From Scortum barcoo (taxonomy: Eukaryota > Chordata > Actinopteri > Centrarchiformes > Terapontidae), in NCBI GenBank assembly GCA_023238725.1, contig CM041531.1, positions 17,320,643 through 17,384,642 on the forward strand: a stretch of DNA of 64,000 bases, written 5' to 3'. The notes beneath the pieces were generated by a model. It made no database searches and was not told the origin of the DNA. It saw nothing but the letters and a program-made list of their open reading frames with translations. Each line of letters begins with the position of its first letter. Position 1 is the stretch's first letter. The translations under genes were made by a program, and so were the position numbers. Positions 63,801 to 64,000 of this stretch are shown here, in pieces.

Positions 63801-64000
63801 TGTCTGGCTCCCCCAGCTGGCAGCCCTGCCATGTGTCTGCGTGTTCAGAGTGTTCAGAGTGATGTGTTAAATAGTGTTTTTTAGTTTCCACCCCCTTTAT
63901 CTCCATCTTTAAACCCCTTCCTTCTCCACCTTCCTCCTCCCTTTCTTCCACATCCGGTAGCTCATGCTCTTCCCCATCTGTCCTTTACACTTGTACTCTT

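Overview
The window looks like genomic DNA from a bony fish, probably a spiny-rayed (percomorph) teleost. It has vertebrate genes split into short exons by compact introns, long dinucleotide microsatellites, and several interspersed repeats of a kind I know from teleost genomes. The species cannot be named from the sequence.

Layout: (1) 1-20,084, minus strand: two tandem aminopeptidase N (anpep) genes. The right copy (11,330-20,084) is complete, with 20 coding exons and 964 predicted residues. The left copy (7,646 down to 1,300) has coding exons 1-15; anything further would lie beyond the left edge of the window. (2) 25,791-32,558, minus strand: ap3s2, the sigma-3B subunit of the AP-3 adaptor, six coding exons and 192 residues, complete. 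(3) From 40,118 on the plus strand: igf1r, the insulin-like growth factor 1 receptor. Only the signal-peptide exon and exon 2 (L1 domain) are present. The last 16 kb of the window is the start of its intron 2. About 7.5 kb separates the divergent starts of ap3s2 and igf1r. That gap holds a ~1.75 kb internally repetitive element next to ap3s2 and a CpG-rich stretch just upstream of igf1r.

The three gene families do not form a pathway. APN is a cell-surface ectopeptidase, AP-3 sigma is an endosomal sorting subunit and IGF1R is a receptor tyrosine kinase. Their shared interest is linkage: ANPEP and AP3S2 are also neighbours on human 15q26.1, with IGF1R further along the same arm at 15q26.3.

I did not find a prokaryote-style system, a CRISPR array, an RNA gene of high confidence, or a clearly new gene family. 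The observations most worth a second look are: an extra base at the end of exon 15 of the left anpep copy; a Met replacing Gln directly after the zinc-binding HELAH motif in both copies; an HNF1-like site at the same distance from the ATG in both copies; two probable GC-AG introns; a palindromic RFX-type X-box and a run of upstream ORFs before igf1r; a ~136 bp inverted repeat enclosing a large microsatellite in igf1r intron 2; and a 425 bp TG...CA element flanked by a 4 bp duplication. Exon limits were set by eye from reading frame, splice sites and recalled family sequences; none was checked with RNA or a database.
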